A DNA stretch of 64,000 nucleotides from the NCBI GenBank assembly GCA_041746105.1, contig JBGTHP010000017.1, positions 323,889-387,888 on the forward strand, written 5' to 3'. The position numbers and the translations under genes were made by a program. The notes under the pieces are model-generated. The model made no database searches and was not told the origin of the DNA. It saw only the letters and a list, made by a program, of their open reading frames with translations. Each line of letters opens with the position of its first letter. The stretch's first letter is position 1. This DNA is from JBFHRE01 sp041746105. Lineage in GTDB: Bacteria > Actinomycetota > Acidimicrobiia > Spongiisociales > ZC4RG35. Below are positions 38,823 through 48,007 of this stretch, one piece after another.

Positions 38823-41072
38823 TCATTGCACGTTTCCCACCCCGGCCCCCACAACCCGACGCTCAGGGTTTCCGGGGAGGTCGGTTTCGAGCACGGGATC
38901 GGGTAGGCGCTTCTCTCCATCGATGTCAATGGTTGGCAGGAGCCGGTCGAGCCAGGCTGGAATCCACCAGTTGGCGTTTCCCATGAGTTTCATCGTGGCA
39001 GGCACCAGAATCATCCGCACGATCGTGGCATCGACCAGGATCGCCGTGGCCAATCCCAGACCGACCATCTTGACCGATGGATCGTCTCCGAGGACGAAGC
39101 CAAAGAAGACGCAGATCATGATCAGGGCGGCTGAAGTTATGACTCGCGCCGTCCCTGCAATGCCGTGTATCACGGACGAGTCGTTGTCCCCGGTGCGCAA
39201 GTACTCCTCACGGACCCGCGACAGAAGGAACACCTCATAATCCATCGACAGCCCAAACAGGACCGCGAACATGAACATCGGGATGAAAGAGATCACAGGC
39301 ACCGTCGATTCCAACCCGATCAGGTCGGCGCCCCAACCCCACTGAAAAACCATGACCAGCACACCGTAGGAGGCGCCGATGCTGAGCAGGTTGAGCAGCG
39401 CTGCCTTCAACGGCACCAGTATCGAGCGGAATACCAGAGTCAGCAGGAGATACGACAGCCCAAGCACGGCGGCGATGAACAAAGGCAATCGATCAGTCAC
39501 CTTCTCGGCCATGTCGGAGAAGGTCGCGGTCTGGCCCCCGATATGAGCGTGCGCCGCGCTCCCGGCGAGGACGTCGGGAAAAACCTCGGAGCGCAGGCGT
39601 TCGATAGTCCGGTAGGTGGCGTCATCTTGAGGTGATGTGGTCGGAAAGGCAATGATGGTTGCCACCCCGGCATCCAGGTTCAGTTCGGGAGGCGCGACCG
39701 CCGCGATTCCCGGGTCGGCGGAGATCGCGGAATGAAGCGACTCGATCACTCCCGCGTCTTCGGAGATGTCCACCGCGATCACGAGCGGACCGCTGCTTCC
39801 CGGCCCGAAGCCTTCCGCCACGAGGTCGTATGCGCGCCTTTCGGTTCTGGTTTCCGGGAGTGAACCTTCGTCGGGAAAGCCCAACCGTAGGTCCAGGACC
39901 GGTGCGGTCAAGGCCAGCAGGAACAACGTCACCGAAATCGCATAGGGCCAGGCGTGTTTGGAGACATGGGCACCCCACCGCTGCCACCCCGATGTCAGAT
40001 CGGCGCTGTTCGTGAACATCAGTCTGTGAAAACCGAAACGGTTGATCGAATGCCCGGCGACACCGAGGAAGGCAGGCAACAACGTGACAGAGGCCACCAC
40101 CATGATCAGAACCAAGACCGAGGTGGCAACGCCGGCCGCAGTCATGAATGGGATACCGGCAACGGCCAGTCCGAGGATGGCGATCACGACGGTTCCCCCC
40201 GCAAAAATCACGGCCTGACCGGCAGTTGCGACGGCCCGGCCCGCTGACTCCACGATCGTCATTCCTTTCGACAGGAACTCCCGATACCGGGTCACGAGAA
40301 ACAGTGCGTAGTCGATCCCGACACCGAGGCCGATCATGCTGGCCATCTGAGGCGCAAAACTCGGGATGTCGATCAGATATGTGATCAACGACATCGAGGT
40401 GATACCGAGCGAGAGACCGAATAGGGCCATACCGATCGGCAACCCCATCGCAATGACAGAACCAAACGCCAAGAGCAGGATGATCACCGCCGCGATCAAG
40501 CCGAACATTTCCCCACCGGCTTCGGCCTCTTCAAATGCGAAGAAGAGGTCACCGCTCATCTCGACCTGCAAGGGCGAGATCTCCGCGATCTCAACACCAA
40601 ACTCCTTGAGGTTTTCGAGGTCCTCCGGGTTCAGTTCTTCCATGACCGGATACTGGATCCGGATGAGGGCGATCCGACCATCGGGTGAAAATGCGCCTCC
40701 CGCCACTACCGCTTCCGGTCCGGCGGCGAGCGCGGCTGAGGGATCGCTGGTTGCGATCACCTTGGGTAATTGACTCACCCCGGCCTGGACTTCGGCGAGC
40801 GCGGCTCGCGCCTCAGGTGAGTCGAAGAACGTTCCGTCGGGCGGGGTCAGTACAACTTGGGCGGTCAGACCCGCCTGGTCCGACTGTGCAGCCATGAGCA
40901 GGTCCATCGCCATCTGCGAGTCGAGGCCAGGAACTTCATTGGAATCGACGAGGTCGCGCCCAAAAACGCTCGAGGCGAAGAAAACCAGGACGGCAACAAG
41001 CATCCAGGTCCCGATAACGGTCCAGGGACGGCGAGCGGCAAATTTGCCGAGGCGATAGAGGGTGGGGGACAT
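38823..41072 (-). CDS. MMPL/RND-family membrane transporter
   Basis: 749 residues from the ATG at 41072, with AAAGGAG six bases upstream. The protein has about 12 helices in the RND layout: one N-terminal helix, a large extracellular loop, five or six helices, and then the same again. Family motifs are GLGVGIDYALFLVTRYRE and FGLSMDYEVFLLSRVREEY, the Asp-Tyr pairs of the proton relay. MMPL proteins export lipids, siderophores or small molecules. The divergent histidine kinase/regulator pair begins 165 bases away and may control it. Confidence 0.92.
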   Translation of the reverse strand: MSPTLYRLGKFAARRPWTVIGTWMLVAVLVFFASSVFGRDLVDSNEVPGLDSQMAMDLLMAAQSDQAGLTAQVVLTPPDGTFFDSPEARAALAEVQAGVSQLPKVIATSDPSAALAAGPEAVVAGGAFSPDGRIALIRIQYPVMEELNPEDLENLKEFGVEIAEISPLQVEMSGDLFFAFEEAEAGGEMFGLIAAVIILLLAFGSVIAMGLPIGMALFGLSLGITSMSLITYLIDIPSFAPQMASMIGLGVGIDYALFLVTRYREFLSKGMTIVESAGRAVATAGQAVIFAGGTVVIAILGLAVAGIPFMTAAGVATSVLVLIMVVASVTLLPAFLGVAGHSINRFGFHRLMFTNSADLTSGWQRWGAHVSKHAWPYAISVTLFLLALTAPVLDLRLGFPDEGSLPETRTERRAYDLVAEGFGPGSSGPLVIAVDISEDAGVIESLHSAISADPGIAAVAPPELNLDAGVATIIAFPTTSPQDDATYRTIERLRSEVFPDVLAGSAAHAHIGGQTATFSDMAEKVTDRLPLFIAAVLGLSYLLLTLVFRSILVPLKAALLNLLSIGASYGVLVMVFQWGWGADLIGLESTVPVISFIPMFMFAVLFGLSMDYEVFLLSRVREEYLRTGDNDSSVIHGIAGTARVITSAALIMICVFFGFVLGDDPSVKMVGLGLATAILVDATIVRMILVPATMKLMGNANWWIPAWLDRLLPTIDIDGEKRLPDPVLETDLPGNPERRVVGAGVGNVQ

Positions 41073-41237
41073 GGGTGCTCCTTTGAGTCGGGTCGGCCGG
41101 GCTACTTCTCCCATCGTGGAGAAACCCACCGCTGAGCACATCGGATTAACGGCCGGGAACGGGCCGCCCGAAAGGACGATGCCGATTCGTACTTTTGACC
41201 GATCGGCCGGAGGCCGTTGATTCTCTACGCTGGACGC

Positions 41238-42383
41238 ATGCTGCGAAACGCTGTCCGCAATCTGTGGTCCCAACCCCGAGCCCCCGAGCCTCCGATACGA
41301 GTTTGGCGAGATTGGCTCGTACTCGGGGTCCTGGTGCCGACGGCGATTCTCGAAGCAACGCTGCGCTCTGACGTGATTTGGCGGCCAGTCGCCTTGGTTT
41401 TTGCTCTCGTCGTGGTGATCACCCTCATGTGGCGACGAACCCATCCCCTGGCGATGGTGGCAATCTCGTTTGGTGCCTTCATCGTTCTCGACATCGCCGC
41501 CCAGATCGGTCCCAACGAAACAGTCGGGCTCTACACGTCGGCGGGCGTCCTCCTTCTCCCCTACGCGTTGTTTCGCTGGGGATCGGGGCGCGAAGCGATC
41601 ATCGGCCTTGGCATCATCGCCGTCTCGTATCTGACAACCACCGTCCTCAACTTCACGGGACTTGTCGACGCGGTCTTCGGTGGACTTTTTCTGTTCCTGC
41701 CTGCCGAGATCGGGGCCTCCGTCCGGCGGCGGGCACGGGGCCGCATCAGAGAGTTGGACCAGGTGAAGTTGGGCGAACGCCAACAACTTGCGAGAGAACT
41801 GCATGACACGGTTGCCCACCACGTTTCGGCAATAGCGGTTCAGGCCCAGGCCGGCCGCACTCTCGCCGTTGCCGATCCACAGGCCGCGGTTCAGGCACTA
41901 GAAGTGATAGAGGCGGAGGCGTCGCGCACACTGGCCGAGATGCGGACCATGGTTGGAGTGCTCAGAGATGGTCACGAGGCAGACCTCACCCCCCAGCGCG
42001 GGGTGGCCGATATCGAAAGGCTGGCGCCGGCGGCCGGAACCGGGCCCCGGCTCGAGGTCGAGTTGTCAGGAGAACACCAGACACTCACGCCCTCCCTCGA
42101 CGCTGCGATTTACCGCCTCGCCCAGGAATCGATCACAAACGCCGTACGCCATGCACGGCACGTCTCTCGCATAGCCGTCAATGTGGAGACCGATCATGAA
42201 AGAGTGACATTGACCGTCAGAAATGACGGCGACCCCGTCCCCGCCCGAGGTGTCTGGGGGTTCGGTCTGGTCGGTATGAGGGAGAGGGCCACCCTCCTCG
42301 GCGGCACTCTGGAAGCGGGCCCCACTCCGGGCGGCGGGTGGATCGTCACCGCGGTTTTGCCCAGGGCCGGTTCTGCATCGTGA
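41238..42383 (+). CDS. NarL-type sensor histidine kinase
   Basis: 381 residues from the ATG at 41238. Four to five membrane helices (about residues 25-155) precede a HisKA_3 dimerisation domain with phospho-acceptor His 189 (LARELHDTVAHHVSAI), an N box (ESITNAVRHARH) and a G box (GFGLVGMRERATLLGG). The gene overlaps the regulator start by four bases. The family usually senses cell-envelope stress or antibiotics; the divergent MMPL gene fits that. Confidence 0.92.
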   Translation: MLRNAVRNLWSQPRAPEPPIRVWRDWLVLGVLVPTAILEATLRSDVIWRPVALVFALVVVITLMWRRTHPLAMVAISFGAFIVLDIAAQIGPNETVGLYTSAGVLLLPYALFRWGSGREAIIGLGIIAVSYLTTTVLNFTGLVDAVFGGLFLFLPAEIGASVRRRARGRIRELDQVKLGERQQLARELHDTVAHHVSAIAVQAQAGRTLAVADPQAAVQALEVIEAEASRTLAEMRTMVGVLRDGHEADLTPQRGVADIERLAPAAGTGPRLEVELSGEHQTLTPSLDAAIYRLAQESITNAVRHARHVSRIAVNVETDHERVTLTVRNDGDPVPARGVWGFGLVGMRERATLLGGTLEAGPTPGGGWIVTAVLPRAGSAS

Positions 42384-43036
42384 GCATCCGGGTCATCGTC
42401 GCCGACGATCAGGATCTGGTCAGGACAGGATTGTCCATGATCCTGAACGCTCAGGCCGGGATCGAGGTCATCGCCGAGGCCTCCAACGGCCGCGAGGCGG
42501 TTGCCCTCGCCCAACGGCTCCGCCCGGACGTTTGCCTGTTCGACATTCGCATGCCCGAGATGGACGGGATCGAAGCCACCCGGCGACTGGCAGGACCGGA
42601 TGTGGAAGATCCGCTCGCGATCGTTGTCATCACAACCTTCGACCTCGACGAATACGTCCACGGCGCCCTGAAAGCGGGCGCACGTGGTTTTCTGCTCAAG
42701 GACGCAGGCCCCGAACTCCTGGTCCAGGCCATTCACGCTGCCGCCAAAGGCGATGCGCTCATTGCTCCCAACGTCACGGGCCGGCTTCTCGCCACTTTTG
42801 CCGGCAATGCCAACCAGAAACCACCTGTTCAACCGATCGAACCGATCACCGGTCGCGAGGAGGAGGTCTTGCTCAAGGTGGCTCAGGGTCGAACCAATGC
42901 CGAAATGGCAGAAGAACTCTTTATCAGTCTCAGCACCGTCAAGACCCACCTGGCGAGCCTCATGACCAAACTGGGCGCTCGCAATCGGGTCGAAATCGCG
43001 ATGTGGGCGTACGAAACCGGTCGCGTGAAGAGTTGA
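42380..43036 (+). CDS. NarL/LuxR-type response regulator
   Basis: 218 residues from the GTG at 42380 (GTGA overlap with the kinase stop). The receiver has ADDQ near residue 10, Asp 55 (CLFDIRMPEMDG) and LLKDAG. The C-terminal LuxR helix-turn-helix is ITGREEEVLLKVAQGRTNAEMAEELF and STVKTHLASLMTKLG. It pairs with the kinase. Confidence 0.94.
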   Translation: MSIRVIVADDQDLVRTGLSMILNAQAGIEVIAEASNGREAVALAQRLRPDVCLFDIRMPEMDGIEATRRLAGPDVEDPLAIVVITTFDLDEYVHGALKAGARGFLLKDAGPELLVQAIHAAAKGDALIAPNVTGRLLATFAGNANQKPPVQPIEPITGREEEVLLKVAQGRTNAEMAEELFISLSTVKTHLASLMTKLGARNRVEIAMWAYETGRVKS

Positions 43037-43123
43037 AGGCGATCCAGGCATGGTGAGGGTGAGATTGGCGCGAGCCACCACCGGCCAATAACTTCGCATC
43101 ATGCAGAAACCAACCCGGCGCCG

Positions 43124-43536
43124 ATGACACCAGGACAACGTCAGGCCCTCGTTTTTGTGTGTGTGCACAACGCTGGCCGTTCCCAGATGGCGGCGGATGG
43201 GCCAGACACCTGGCGGGTGACCGGTTCGATGTGTACTCGGGCGGTTCCACCCCTGCATCCGCCGTCAACCCGACGGCGGTGGAAGCCATGGCCGAGGTCG
43301 GCATCGACATCTCGACCGAGATCCCGAAACGATGGTCGGAGCAGGACCTGCGGTTGGCCGACGTCATAGTCACCATGGGGTGCGGAGACAGCTGTCCGGT
43401 GTACCCGGGCAAGAAATATCTCGACTGGGAACTCGAAGACCCGGCGGGCCAACCGCTCGAGTTCGTCAGAACGATCCGTGATCAGATAGAGGAATTGGTT
43501 CGCGCTCTCGTGTCAGAGCGCCAATCGAGTGATTGA
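43124..43536 (+). pseudogene. Arsenate reductase-like low-molecular-weight phosphatase with an apparent single-base deletion
   Basis: The ATG at 43124 opens MTPGQRQALVFVCVHNAG with the P-loop Cys 13-x5-Arg 19 (CVHNAGRS), then the frame loses sense after QMAA. The +1 neighbouring frame continues WARHLAGDRFDVYSGG through MGCGDSCPVYPGKKY to the end, as in actinobacterial ArsC. Restoring one G near 43193-43197 (GGCGGA to GGCGGGA) gives QMAAGWARHL and 137 residues. As sequenced it cannot make an active enzyme. No ArsR or arsenite exporter gene is adjacent. Confidence 0.75.
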
Positions 43537-43617
43537 TTCCAGCTCGGAACGGTGCCGCCAAAGCCCGATCACAATAAACCCATGGACCAAGAACCAGAAC
43601 GATCCGAACCTCACCGG

Positions 43618-44283
43618 TCAGTCGAAAAGAATGAAGACCTGGCCGTCCTCGACGAGGGTTCGAAACGTCTTCAGTCCCTCGTCTGACGGCCCCCGCACGC
43701 GGGTTCCGCTGCATACCTCGAAGCGGCTCCCGTGCTCGGGGCACGTGACAATCCCATCATCGACATTGACCTCGCCCACCGAGAGTTTGGCGCCGGCGTG
43801 GGGACAGGTGTCCTGGGCAACGCAGATCTCGCCGCCGATGTGATAAACCGCCAGTTGACCGTGCACCGGATCGTCGATCCGTTCGACCACCCCTAGCCTG
43901 CCGGCGATATCGGACAGCGAAAACAAGCGGGTGCGACGGCCGCCCGGCATCACCAGCCAAACCGACCATCGAGCAGTAGCGGCCTTGACCACCGCACCGC
44001 GGGTGGTGACGACATCACACCCGGCTGCCTCCCCCCGTTTCCAGGTATCACCCCCTGGTAACGCCACGAGCCCGACCACCATCGCCAGCGGCCAGCGCAC
44101 TTTGGAGTTGGCCACGGTTTCGGATCCGTCATCGGTTTCGAGATCGATGACGACCATTCCCGGCTCGTCGCCTCCGAATTCTGAGAGCGACGAAGCCATC
44201 ACCAACTCCATTTCCAGGCTTGCGGCCAGCCGGGCCACGTTCCTCAGTGAGAGTCCATCCTCGATCAACCCGAGGATCAACAT
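43618..44283 (-). CDS. Rieske 2Fe-2S protein with receiver-like N-terminal domain
   Basis: 221 residues from the ATG at 44283. Residues 1-105 have alternating strands and helices in a response-receiver-like order (LILGLIEDGLSLRNVARLAA, MVVIDLETDD with an Asp at the usual position, AMVVGLVAL, AAGCDVVTTRGAVV), but the invariant Lys and Thr are not obvious. Residues about 130-221 form a Rieske domain with TCPHAG and TCPEHGS ligands. It is the last gene of the sHdr operon, one base after a radical-SAM gene. It could be an electron carrier or redox sensor for the pathway; I know no characterised homologue with this architecture. Confidence 0.8.
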   Translation of the reverse strand: MLILGLIEDGLSLRNVARLAASLEMELVMASSLSEFGGDEPGMVVIDLETDDGSETVANSKVRWPLAMVVGLVALPGGDTWKRGEAAGCDVVTTRGAVVKAATARWSVWLVMPGGRRTRLFSLSDIAGRLGVVERIDDPVHGQLAVYHIGGEICVAQDTCPHAGAKLSVGEVNVDDGIVTCPEHGSRFEVCSGTRVRGPSDEGLKTFRTLVEDGQVFILFD

Positions 44284-44284
44284 T

Positions 44285-45412
44285 TCAGTTTCCTGGGGCC
44301 GGTTGGAACACCTCGTGGAGGGCCATCTCGTCGCGAATGATGGACATGTCGCTTTCGCTGGGAAGGAACGGATAATCGCGCATCGATTCCGACGGTCGAT
44401 ACGAACCATAAGGACGGGTGCACCCTGGCTCCCCGCTCGGTCCCGGACACCCGTTGGTCATGAACGGGACTCCCGATTCGACCACACGGTCGACCACCTG
44501 ACCATCAAAACGTGCCTCGTCCTTGATCGCGGTCAAGGTCCCGGCCTCGTCGAAGTCGAAATGATCCCAACGGAAACCCTCGGTCTCGATCAGATGTTTG
44601 GCGAGTTGGATTCGTCGCCACCGCCAGATGGGTGACTTCTCTTCTGAACCCATCCGTGAGTCCGGCTCGGGGTTGAAGCAGAACAAATACGGGAAGATCT
44701 CACGATCACACAGATCGATAAACAGCTTGACCATGTCGTGATCCGTCTCACCCAACCCGACAAGAGTGTGGCAGTTGACTTTCCACGGCCCAAAGATGTC
44801 TCGTGAATCGTTCACCACCTCCCAATACTTGTCCCAGCTCAAGCCTCCCCCTGACGGCACGTCGGTACGGTGCCGGCGGAAGAGGTCTTCGGTGACGGCG
44901 TCTAGGCCGATCCCGATCATGTCGACGCCCAGGTCCTTGAAGGTCTGGAGGCGCTCGTGATTCAATGTGGGTGGCGCCACCAGGATCGACAGCGGTGTGT
45001 CGACCTTTTCCCGAATTCTGCGGGTGATCTCAAAGGTATCGCCATAGGCCCTGCCGTGGGTCACCATCGAAATGCACAGCCGCGTCAGCTTCTCGGAGTA
45101 CTTGGCCATCCGATCGACCAGGTCGTCGGTCTCGACCAGCGGCCATTCGACCCGGATGAACGACTTGTCCTCGTAGTCACCGGGACGGGTGCGGGCGAGT
45201 CCGCAATAGCCGCAGTCGGAACGACACCCAGATACATAGTTCAACAGGAGGTTGATCCCTCCAAACTCGAAGTCGCGAGTGAAACGGCCGGAGCGATAAC
45301 GCAGAGCGAGCGCGCTGGCATACGAGATCCTCACCCAATCCGGGCTCTGGCGCCGCTCATCGGTCTCGGACGAAACCAGCGGCAGGAGTTTTCTATCGGA
45401 TAAGGCGGTCAC
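44285..45412 (-). CDS. Radical-SAM protein, biotin-synthase-like; LipS2-type sulfur insertase (tentative)
   Basis: 375 residues with a GTG start in a GTGA overlap with the upstream lipoate ligase. The radical-SAM CX3CX2C motif is CRSDCGYC (near residue 62). A second Cys cluster near the C-terminus (TNGCPGPSGEPGCTRPYG) could bind an auxiliary iron-sulfur cluster. The overall pattern is close to BioB-like enzymes. Ligase with two flanking radical-SAM genes matches the LipS1/sLpl(AB)/LipS2 lipoate-assembly module found with sHdr genes, in which the two enzymes together add sulfur to protein-bound octanoate. Which of the two is LipS1 or LipS2 is inferred from order. Confidence 0.8.
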   Translation of the reverse strand: MTALSDRKLLPLVSSETDERRQSPDWVRISYASALALRYRSGRFTRDFEFGGINLLLNYVSGCRSDCGYCGLARTRPGDYEDKSFIRVEWPLVETDDLVDRMAKYSEKLTRLCISMVTHGRAYGDTFEITRRIREKVDTPLSILVAPPTLNHERLQTFKDLGVDMIGIGLDAVTEDLFRRHRTDVPSGGGLSWDKYWEVVNDSRDIFGPWKVNCHTLVGLGETDHDMVKLFIDLCDREIFPYLFCFNPEPDSRMGSEEKSPIWRWRRIQLAKHLIETEGFRWDHFDFDEAGTLTAIKDEARFDGQVVDRVVESGVPFMTNGCPGPSGEPGCTRPYGSYRPSESMRDYPFLPSESDMSIIRDEMALHEVFQPAPGN

Positions 45413-46530
45413 GATTGATCCTCACTGTCGGGGAAATAACACGACCCGGTGCGAGCGGGAGCGCTTACTGCGGTGCGCTCACGGGCCCTCTCCCCCGCCT
45501 CCAGAACGGTCGCAACCACCGCAGCGGGATCGACGTCGAGACCCGTTCCGCCGGCGAAAACCGCAGCCGCAACGGCTTCCACATCCGGTCTCGCAAGCCG
45601 CGCCCATTTCAAACCGCTCTCGAACTCGACGATCGGCTGCGGGATGTCGTTGAAGTCGCCCGTGAAGAGCACACTCTTGATGGTGTCACCTTGCAGGGCA
45701 ACATAGAGCCTGACGAGACCGGCGGGCGTCTTCAGCAACGACGTGGCGGTGGCATCGGCCTGCGGCGTCCTGGCGAAGAGCCAGTCGTCGGTGGAGTATT
45801 TCTTCTCTACGAGTCGCCCGGCAAGGACCACCTCGTCGGGCGCCGGCTCGGATACGGCCAAATCAATGCCGAGGGCCTCGGAGAAACCAAACGCCATGAC
45901 CTCTCGCAACATCATCCCGGTCGTCGGGGTGCCGGTTTCTCTGCTCACTGTGGTCACACGACTCTCGACCGCTTCTATCGCCTTGAGCCCGAGTTTGGCT
46001 GCTGGGATGTCGAGTACGTCCAGCATGAATGAAACGTCGAGATCGGCGAGCACGCTGGCGTGGAACAACATCCCGCCTTCACTATCCACGTACAAACCGA
46101 GACCAGCGATCTTGCGGCCATCGACCTTGAGATCGTTTTTTCCCCCGAACGCGGCTTCGATTCCCATTTTGGTGAGTCCGCTCACAACGCCCTCGGATAG
46201 ACGCAACAACGTGCTCTTCGGTCGTTCATCTGCCGGCGCCCGCATGGTCACGGCCACCCCCAACTGGCCCTCTCCCATCACGATGGCGCCGCCACCGGTG
46301 GGACGCCGGTTGTATCGGGTGCCGGTGCGGGTGCAGGCGGCCACGTCGATCTCGGCTTCGAGATGCTGATAACGGCCACAGAGGGCGGCGTGGCTGGCAT
46401 AGGTGTAGAGACGCAAGACGGGAGGCGCCGGCGGCGCCGTCCTCGAATGTGAACTCATCAAGGCCTCGTCCAGAGCGAGCCCTGCTGCGGCGTCGGCTCC
46501 GTCATCGGCGATGTATCTCCAGGTGGTCAT
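45409..46530 (-). CDS. Lipoate/octanoate-protein ligase, sLpl(AB)-like
   Basis: 373 residues from the ATG at 46530; the open frame to 46722 is antisense noise, and the ATGA overlap with the upstream radical-SAM gene sets the start. The LplA-type catalytic domain has RRPTGGGAIVMGEGQLGVAV and the lysine motif DGRKIAGLG. The C-terminal about 110 residues resemble the LplB accessory domain, giving the fused AB form. In sHdr-linked lipoate assembly this ligase loads octanoate or lipoate onto LbpA using ATP. It lies between two radical-SAM genes in one operon. Confidence 0.85.
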   Translation of the reverse strand: MTTWRYIADDGADAAAGLALDEALMSSHSRTAPPAPPVLRLYTYASHAALCGRYQHLEAEIDVAACTRTGTRYNRRPTGGGAIVMGEGQLGVAVTMRAPADERPKSTLLRLSEGVVSGLTKMGIEAAFGGKNDLKVDGRKIAGLGLYVDSEGGMLFHASVLADLDVSFMLDVLDIPAAKLGLKAIEAVESRVTTVSRETGTPTTGMMLREVMAFGFSEALGIDLAVSEPAPDEVVLAGRLVEKKYSTDDWLFARTPQADATATSLLKTPAGLVRLYVALQGDTIKSVLFTGDFNDIPQPIVEFESGLKWARLARPDVEAVAAAVFAGGTGLDVDPAAVVATVLEAGERARERTAVSAPARTGSCYFPDSEDQS

Positions 46531-47543
46531 CGTCCTGCCTCTGCCTTGTCGCTGTCCTCGGACACCGTGACAGATTGGTAGCCACCGCCATCGTCGCCGA
46601 CCCACGTCAATGAACAGCAGTACTCGTACAACTTGGCGACCAAACCCCGCGACTCTGCATAGGCGATCGCCCCCTCGGCGGGATAGGCGATGCCGTTGAG
46701 TCCCTGATCGATGGCCCCCCAATCGAGTTCAACCTTGGTCTGGCCCATCGGTCTTCCGCACCCGAGATTGATCTTGGTGGTCGGCATCGCCTCTCTGGCT
46801 TCGGCAAAGAAGTCGATGCAATCTTCCACTGGTGGGGGCGGAATGTGTTCCATTGGTGTTCCGGTGAGGGGGACGAGCACGACGATGATGAGAGTGGAAA
46901 CCGGATACCGCGCGATCATTTCGAGGGCGGTGTGTTCGCCAAGGAATTGCCCGTAGTGCATCCCGAGCACGATGTGAGGAATGATGCGCAGGTCGTTCTC
47001 CGCAAGCACCGCGAGCGAGTGCTCGAAATCCTTTGTCGTCAGGTCGAGGTGATAGACGTCGTGGATCGTCTCATCGGCCCCGATGATGTCGAGCATGACG
47101 CCGTCGACCCCCACTTTGGCCAGACCTTCGGCGATGATGGGTGACACGACTCCAGAATGGACCACCACCTTCATCCCCAACTCCTCTCGGATCCGGGCGA
47201 TGTGGTCGAGGTGGAACAACAGCGGTACCCCACCGCTCTTGGTCGACCCGCCGGAGACGAGTATCCCGTCGGTGCCACCCGCCTTCAAACGTCGGGCGAG
47301 TTCGTACAGGTTCTCTTCCGCCTTGACCGAGATCATTCCTTTCAGAACCTTGGCCTGGCAGTGATCGCATTGGAGGGCACACGCCCCGCCGGTCACAGAG
47401 ACCGGGAGAAACCTTCGAGGGTTTGTCGGTTTCCATTCATCGGTTTCCCAACGCTTGAGACCCGGTGCATAGAACTCCATCGTGTTGTCGAAGTTCTCGC
47501 GCCTCGTTGCGAAACCAGATGCCTCGACTGTCCGGGTTGTCAT
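46527..47543 (-). CDS. Radical-SAM protein; LipS1-type sulfur insertase (tentative)
   Basis: 338 residues from the ATG at 47543 (ATGA overlap with the third LbpA gene). The cluster motif is CALQCDHC (CX3CX2C), preceded by PVSVTGGA. Later segments LVSGGSTKSGG, VHSGVVS and MLDIIGADETIHDVYHLD follow the TIM-barrel strands of the family. A CC pair near the C-terminus (YEYCCSLTW) may add a cluster or sulfur relay. It pairs with the second radical-SAM gene around sLpl(AB). Canonical LipA motifs are absent. Confidence 0.8.
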   Translation of the reverse strand: MTTRTVEASGFATRRENFDNTMEFYAPGLKRWETDEWKPTNPRRFLPVSVTGGACALQCDHCQAKVLKGMISVKAEENLYELARRLKAGGTDGILVSGGSTKSGGVPLLFHLDHIARIREELGMKVVVHSGVVSPIIAEGLAKVGVDGVMLDIIGADETIHDVYHLDLTTKDFEHSLAVLAENDLRIIPHIVLGMHYGQFLGEHTALEMIARYPVSTLIIVVLVPLTGTPMEHIPPPPVEDCIDFFAEAREAMPTTKINLGCGRPMGQTKVELDWGAIDQGLNGIAYPAEGAIAYAESRGLVAKLYEYCCSLTWVGDDGGGYQSVTVSEDSDKAEAGR

Positions 47544-47992
47544 TCTGCGATCACCCCTTCGAGCTTGTATTGCCGGACCTTTTCCCTGAACCCATCCACT
47601 ATGAGTTCCCGATCTCCGACCAGTTGGGCGGTTTCCGTGACGAGATTTGAAGGCTCGACTTCGATCAGCCACCCCTCGCCATATGGATCGCGTTCGACCA
47701 GGCCGGGATCTGCCATCGCCGCCTCGTTGATGGCAACAATCCGGCCCGACAGCGGCGAAATCAGCGGGCCGACGAATTTTTCTGCCTCGAGGCTTCCAAA
47801 CGACTCGCCCCGAACCACTTCAATGCCAGATCGAAACGACAGTTGGGAGAGAGTTCCCGACGTCTCCAGGCCGAGGGCATCCATGCCGATGCGGACATGG
47901 CCGGAATCCAACACCAAAATCCACATGTGACCATCGAGGTCATAGGCCAGGTCGGTCGCAACGGCAAAGCCGCTCACCATTTCAACAGTCAT
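47540..47992 (-). CDS. Lipoate-binding protein LbpA-like, divergent third copy
   Basis: 150 residues from the ATG at 47992. It is an H-protein-like lipoyl domain with lipoylation Lys 72 in EAEKFVGPL, followed by SPLSGRIVAINE and DPYGEGWLIEVE. Compared with the other two copies it lacks the N-terminal GC(N/S)(I/L)PDD motif and has EAEK instead of ESxK. It lies between the two lipoate ligases. It may be a second sulfur carrier, an assembly scaffold or a copy specific for one ligase. Confidence 0.85.
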   Translation of the reverse strand: MTVEMVSGFAVATDLAYDLDGHMWILVLDSGHVRIGMDALGLETSGTLSQLSFRSGIEVVRGESFGSLEAEKFVGPLISPLSGRIVAINEAAMADPGLVERDPYGEGWLIEVEPSNLVTETAQLVGDRELIVDGFREKVRQYKLEGVIAE

Positions 47993-48007
47993 TCGGATCG
48001 ATCCTCC

